Assembly: GCF_030463535.1 (NCBI RefSeq) | Contig: NC_132888.1 | Span: forward strand, 24,517,269 to 24,581,268 | Direction: 5' to 3' | DNA length: 64,000 bases | Source of the DNA: Salminus brasiliensis | Lineage: Eukaryota > Chordata > Actinopteri > Characiformes > Bryconidae | In this document: positions 61,140 through 64,000 of the stretch, piece by piece | Layout of the letters: each line of letters opens with the position of its first letter | How positions within the stretch are numbered: position 1 is the stretch's first letter | Notes under the pieces: model-generated | The model's input: only the letters and a program-made list of their open reading frames with translations | Told to the model about the DNA's origin: nothing | Databases searched by the model: none | Position numbers and translations under genes: made by a program

Positions 61140-63995
61140 GCTTACGGCCATTCCACCCTTAGAACGCCTGATCTCGTCTGATCTCAGAAGCTACCTAGGG
61201 TTGGGCCTGGTTAGTACTTGAATGGGAGACTGTCTGGGAATACCAGGTGTTGTAAGCTTTTCCAGTCCTGCAAACAATTAAAGCTTACATTTCCATGTTA
61301 TTTACATCTTTTGCACAAATTTGTAGTTGAAACTCTTTTGTGTTGTAAATTTTGATGTGTTGAAATGGAATGCTTTTTCTTGGTTTTGAACAAATATGGT
61401 CTTATCTATGAAATTTGAATCCTCTAGTTTGCAAGGTTCTTCTGCTTACAGCCATTCCACCCTTAGAATGCCTGATCTTGTCTGATCTCAGAAGCTAGCT
61501 AGGGTTGGGCCTGGTTAGTACTTGAATGGGAGACTGAATGGGAATACCAGGTGTAGTAAGCTTTTTCAATCCTGCAAACAAAGAAAGCTTACATTTCCAT
61601 GTTATTTACATCTTTTGCACAAATTTGTAGTTGAAACTCTTTTGTGTTGTAAATGTTGATGTGTTAAAATGGAATGCTTTTTCTTGGTTTTAAACAAATA
61701 TGGTCTTAGCTATGAAATTTGAATTCTCTAGTTTGCAGGGTACTTCTGTTTACGGCCATTCCACCCTTAGAACGCCTGATCTTGTCTGATCTCAGAAGCT
61801 ACTTAGAGTTGGGCCTGGTTAGTACTTGAATGGGAGACTGTCTGGGAATACCAGGTGTTGTAAGCTTTTCCAGTCCTGCAAACAATTAAAGCTTACATTT
61901 CCATGTTATTTACATCTTTTGCACACATTTGTAGTTGAAACTCTTTTGTGATGTAAATTTTGATGTGTTGAAATTGAATGCTTTTTCTTGGTTTTGAACA
62001 AATATGGTCTTAGCTATGAAATTTGAATCCTCTAGTTTGCAAGGTTCTTCTGCTTACGGCCATTCCACCCTTAGAACGCCTGATCTCGTTTGATCTCAGA
62101 AGCTACCTAGGGTTGGGCTTGGTTAGTACTTGAATGGGAGACTGAATGGGAACACCAGGTGTTGTAAGCTTTTTCAATCCTGCAAACAAAGAAAGCTTAC
62201 ATTTCCATGTTATTTACATCTTTTGCACAAATTTGTATTTGAAACTCTTTTGTGTTGTAAATGTTGATGTGTTAAAATGGAATGCTTTTTCTTGGTTTTG
62301 AACAAATATGGTCTTAGCTATGAAATTTGAATTCTCTAGTTTGCAAGGTTCTTCTGCTTACGGCCATTCCACCCTTAGAACGCCTGATCTCGTCTGATCT
62401 CAGAAGCTACCTAGGGTTGGGCCTGGTTAGTACTTGAATGGGAGACTGTCTGGGAATACCAGGTGTTGTAAGCTTTTCCAGTCCTGCAAACAATTAAAGC
62501 TTACATTTCCATGTTATTTACATCTTTTACACACATTTGTAGTTGAAACTCTTTTGTGATGTAAATTTTGATGTGTTGAAATGGAATGCTTTTTCTTGGT
62601 TTTGAACAAATATGGTCTTATCTATGAAATTTGAATCCTCTAGTTTGCAAGGTTCTTCTGCTTACGGCCATTCCACCCTTAGAACGCCTGATCTCGTCTG
62701 ATCTCAGAAGCTACCTAGGGTTGGGCCTGGTTAGTACTTGAATGGGAGACTGTCTGGGAATACCAGGTGTTGTAAGCTTTTTCAATGCTGCAAACAATGA
62801 AAGCTTACATTTCCATGTTATTTACATCTTTTGCACAAATTTGTAGTTGAAACTCTTTTGTGTTGTAAATTTTGATGTGTTGAAATGGAATGCTTTTTCT
62901 TGATTTTAAACAAATATGGTCTTATCATTGAAATTTGAATCCTCTAGTTTGCAAGGTTCTTCTGTTTACGGCCATTCCACCCTAAGAACGCCTGATCTCG
63001 TCTGATCTCAGAAGCTACCTAGGGTTGGGCCTGGTTAGTACTTGAATGGGAGACTGTCTCGGAATACCAGGTGTTGTAAGCTTTTCCAGTCCTGCAAACA
63101 ATTAAAGCTTACATTTCCATGTTATTTACATCTTTTGCACACATTTGTAGTTGAAACTCTTTTGTGATGTAAATTTTGATGTGTTGAAATGGAATGCTTT
63201 TTCTTGGTTTTGAACAAATATGGTCTTATCTATGAAATTTGAATCCTCTAGTTTGCAAGGTTCTTCTGCTTACGGCCATTCCACCCTTAGAACGCCTGAT
63301 CTCGTCTGATCTCAGAAGCTACCTAGGGTTGGGCTTGGTTAGTACTTGAATGGGAGACTGAATGGGAACACCAGGTGTTGTAAGCTTTTTCAATCCTGCA
63401 AACAAAGAAAGCTTACATTTCCATGTTATTTACATCTTTTGCACAAATTTGTATTTGAAACTCTTTTGTGTTGTAAATGTTGATGTGTTAAAATGGAATG
63501 CTTTTTCTTGGTTTTGAACAAATATGGTCTTAGCTATGAAATTTGAATTCTCTAGTTTGCAAGGTTCTTCTGCTTACGGCCATTCCACCCTTAGAACGCC
63601 TGATCTCGTCTGATCTCAGAAGCTACCTAGGGTTGGGCCTGGTTAGTACTTGAATGGGAGACTGTCTGGGAATACCAGGTGTTGTAAGCTTTTTCAATGC
63701 TGCAAACAATGAAAGCTTACATTTCCATGTTATTTACATCTTTTGCACAAATTTGTAGTTGAAACTCTTTTGTGTTGTAAATTTTGATGTGTTGAAATGG
63801 AATGCTTTTTCTTGATTTTAAACAAATATGGTCTTATCTTTGAAATTTGAATCCTCTAGTTTGCAAGGTTCTTCTGTTTACGGCCATTCCACCCTAAGAA
63901 CGCCTGATCTCATCTGATCTCAGAAGCTACCTAGGGTTGGGCCTGGTTAGTACTTGAATGGGAGACTGTCTGGGAATACCAGGTGTTGTAAGCTT
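61140..63995 (+). rRNA. 5S-like genes, copies 202-211
   Basis: Starts are 61140 + 304k for k = 0 to 9 (last 63876). Copies 202-204 repeat 190-192. Copy 205 corresponds to the fused outer halves of copies 193 and 194. Copies 206-207 match 195-196 and copy 208 matches 199. Copy 211 ends at 63995, five bases before the window ends, so its gene is complete and its spacer is cut. Confidence 0.92.
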
Positions 63996-64000
63996 TTCCA

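Larger units (their letters stand above)
56955..62780 (+). repeat. About 12-unit duplication with internal indels
   Basis: From the 3' half of copy 188 the order of variants repeats from the 3' half of copy 200, 3647 bp (12 units minus one T) to the right. After copies 193-194 against copy 205 the offset drops by exactly one unit (to 3343 bp), and two further units (197-198) have no partner between copies 207 and 208. Confidence 0.75.
1..64000 (+). repeat. Tandem array of 211 5S rDNA-derived 304-bp units
   Basis: Seen directly: every 304 bp the motif G(C/T)TTACGGCCATTCCACCC returns, always on the + strand, followed by the rest of a 120-nt 5S-like sequence and a 184-bp AT-rich spacer. I checked each start by position: 211 copies with no gap or foreign insert. 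The grid shifts only at copies 24, 34 and 55 (12-bp deletion in the gene) and at eleven spacer T-tract changes. Known of the family: functional 5S genes sit in such arrays, and 5S-derived satellites are known in fish and frogs (Hoplias, Physalaemus), as is massive centromeric 5S amplification in pikes. Inferred: the divergence of the gene and the variation among copies favour a 5S-derived satellite, possibly pericentromeric, or a divergent 5S class, over the main rRNA source. Confidence 0.97.

Noticed and set aside
1-64000. CRISPR array
   Set aside because: The unit is far too long, the 'spacers' are themselves repeats, and the constant part is plainly 5S-like.
1-64000. 5S-headed SINE (SINE3 type) copies
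   Set aside because: Units are strictly head to tail with fixed spacing. There is no LINE-like tail, poly-A or simple-repeat end, or target-site duplication.
1-64000. CENP-B box or other known centromere motif
   Set aside because: That motif needs CpG-containing TTCG and CGGG cores, and I see none in the nearly CpG-free unit. A centromeric place remains only a guess.
1-64000. Transposon, retroelement or tRNA, U-snRNA or histone gene linked with the 5S units
   Set aside because: Some fish and invertebrate 5S arrays carry such passengers, but all 211 units here have the same spacer with no insert.
1-64000. Calling all copies functional 5S rRNA genes
   Set aside because: They are full length, but promoter changes, CpG decay and unconstrained variation argue against treating them as the main 5S source. 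They are given as 5S-like, and function is left open.

Overview
The whole 64 kb window is one uninterrupted head-to-tail tandem array of a 304-bp unit. Each unit holds a 120-nt sequence colinear with vertebrate 5S rRNA, all on the + strand, followed by a 184-bp AT-rich spacer. I traced 211 consecutive 5S-like copies, from the first start at 73 to the last at 63876. No other gene, transposon or unrelated sequence interrupts them. The 5S ends (GCTTACGGCC at the 5' end, GTAAGC plus a T run at the 3' end) look most like ray-finned fish 5S rRNA. Bony fish is my best guess for the host, amphibian is possible, and the species cannot be told.

The 5S-like gene is full length but differs from the usual vertebrate 5S at about 14 of 120 positions: 13, 21, 24, 30, 47, 55-57, 63, 82, 92, 94 and 111, with 95 and others in subsets. 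Some changes fall on both sides of known RNA helices and keep them paired (30/47 and 82/94), and the T-run terminator is kept. Other changes hit the internal pol III promoter, namely box A at 55-57 and 63 and box C at 82, 92 and 94. Those positions also differ between copies, and nearly all CpG has been lost or is polymorphic. The array is therefore either a divergent, perhaps specialised, 5S class or, more likely, a satellite DNA derived from 5S rDNA whose ancestor was once under RNA-level selection.

Layout: gene copies lie on an exact 304-bp grid broken only by three identical 12-bp deletions (copies 24, 34, 55) and eleven +1/-1 changes in a spacer T tract. Superimposed are nested duplications of 1, 2, 4, 9, 10 and about 12 units, plus modules repeated tens of kilobases apart. 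Copies left of about 23 kb carry one set of spacer variants. To the right, a second family (CACACATTTG spacer, CCTAAGAACG gene variant) is interleaved. Several duplication joints fall inside the 5S-like gene itself, as expected of unequal exchange.

In this answer 'copy n' is the nth 5S-like gene from the left, and 'position' within a copy uses standard 1-120 vertebrate 5S numbering.
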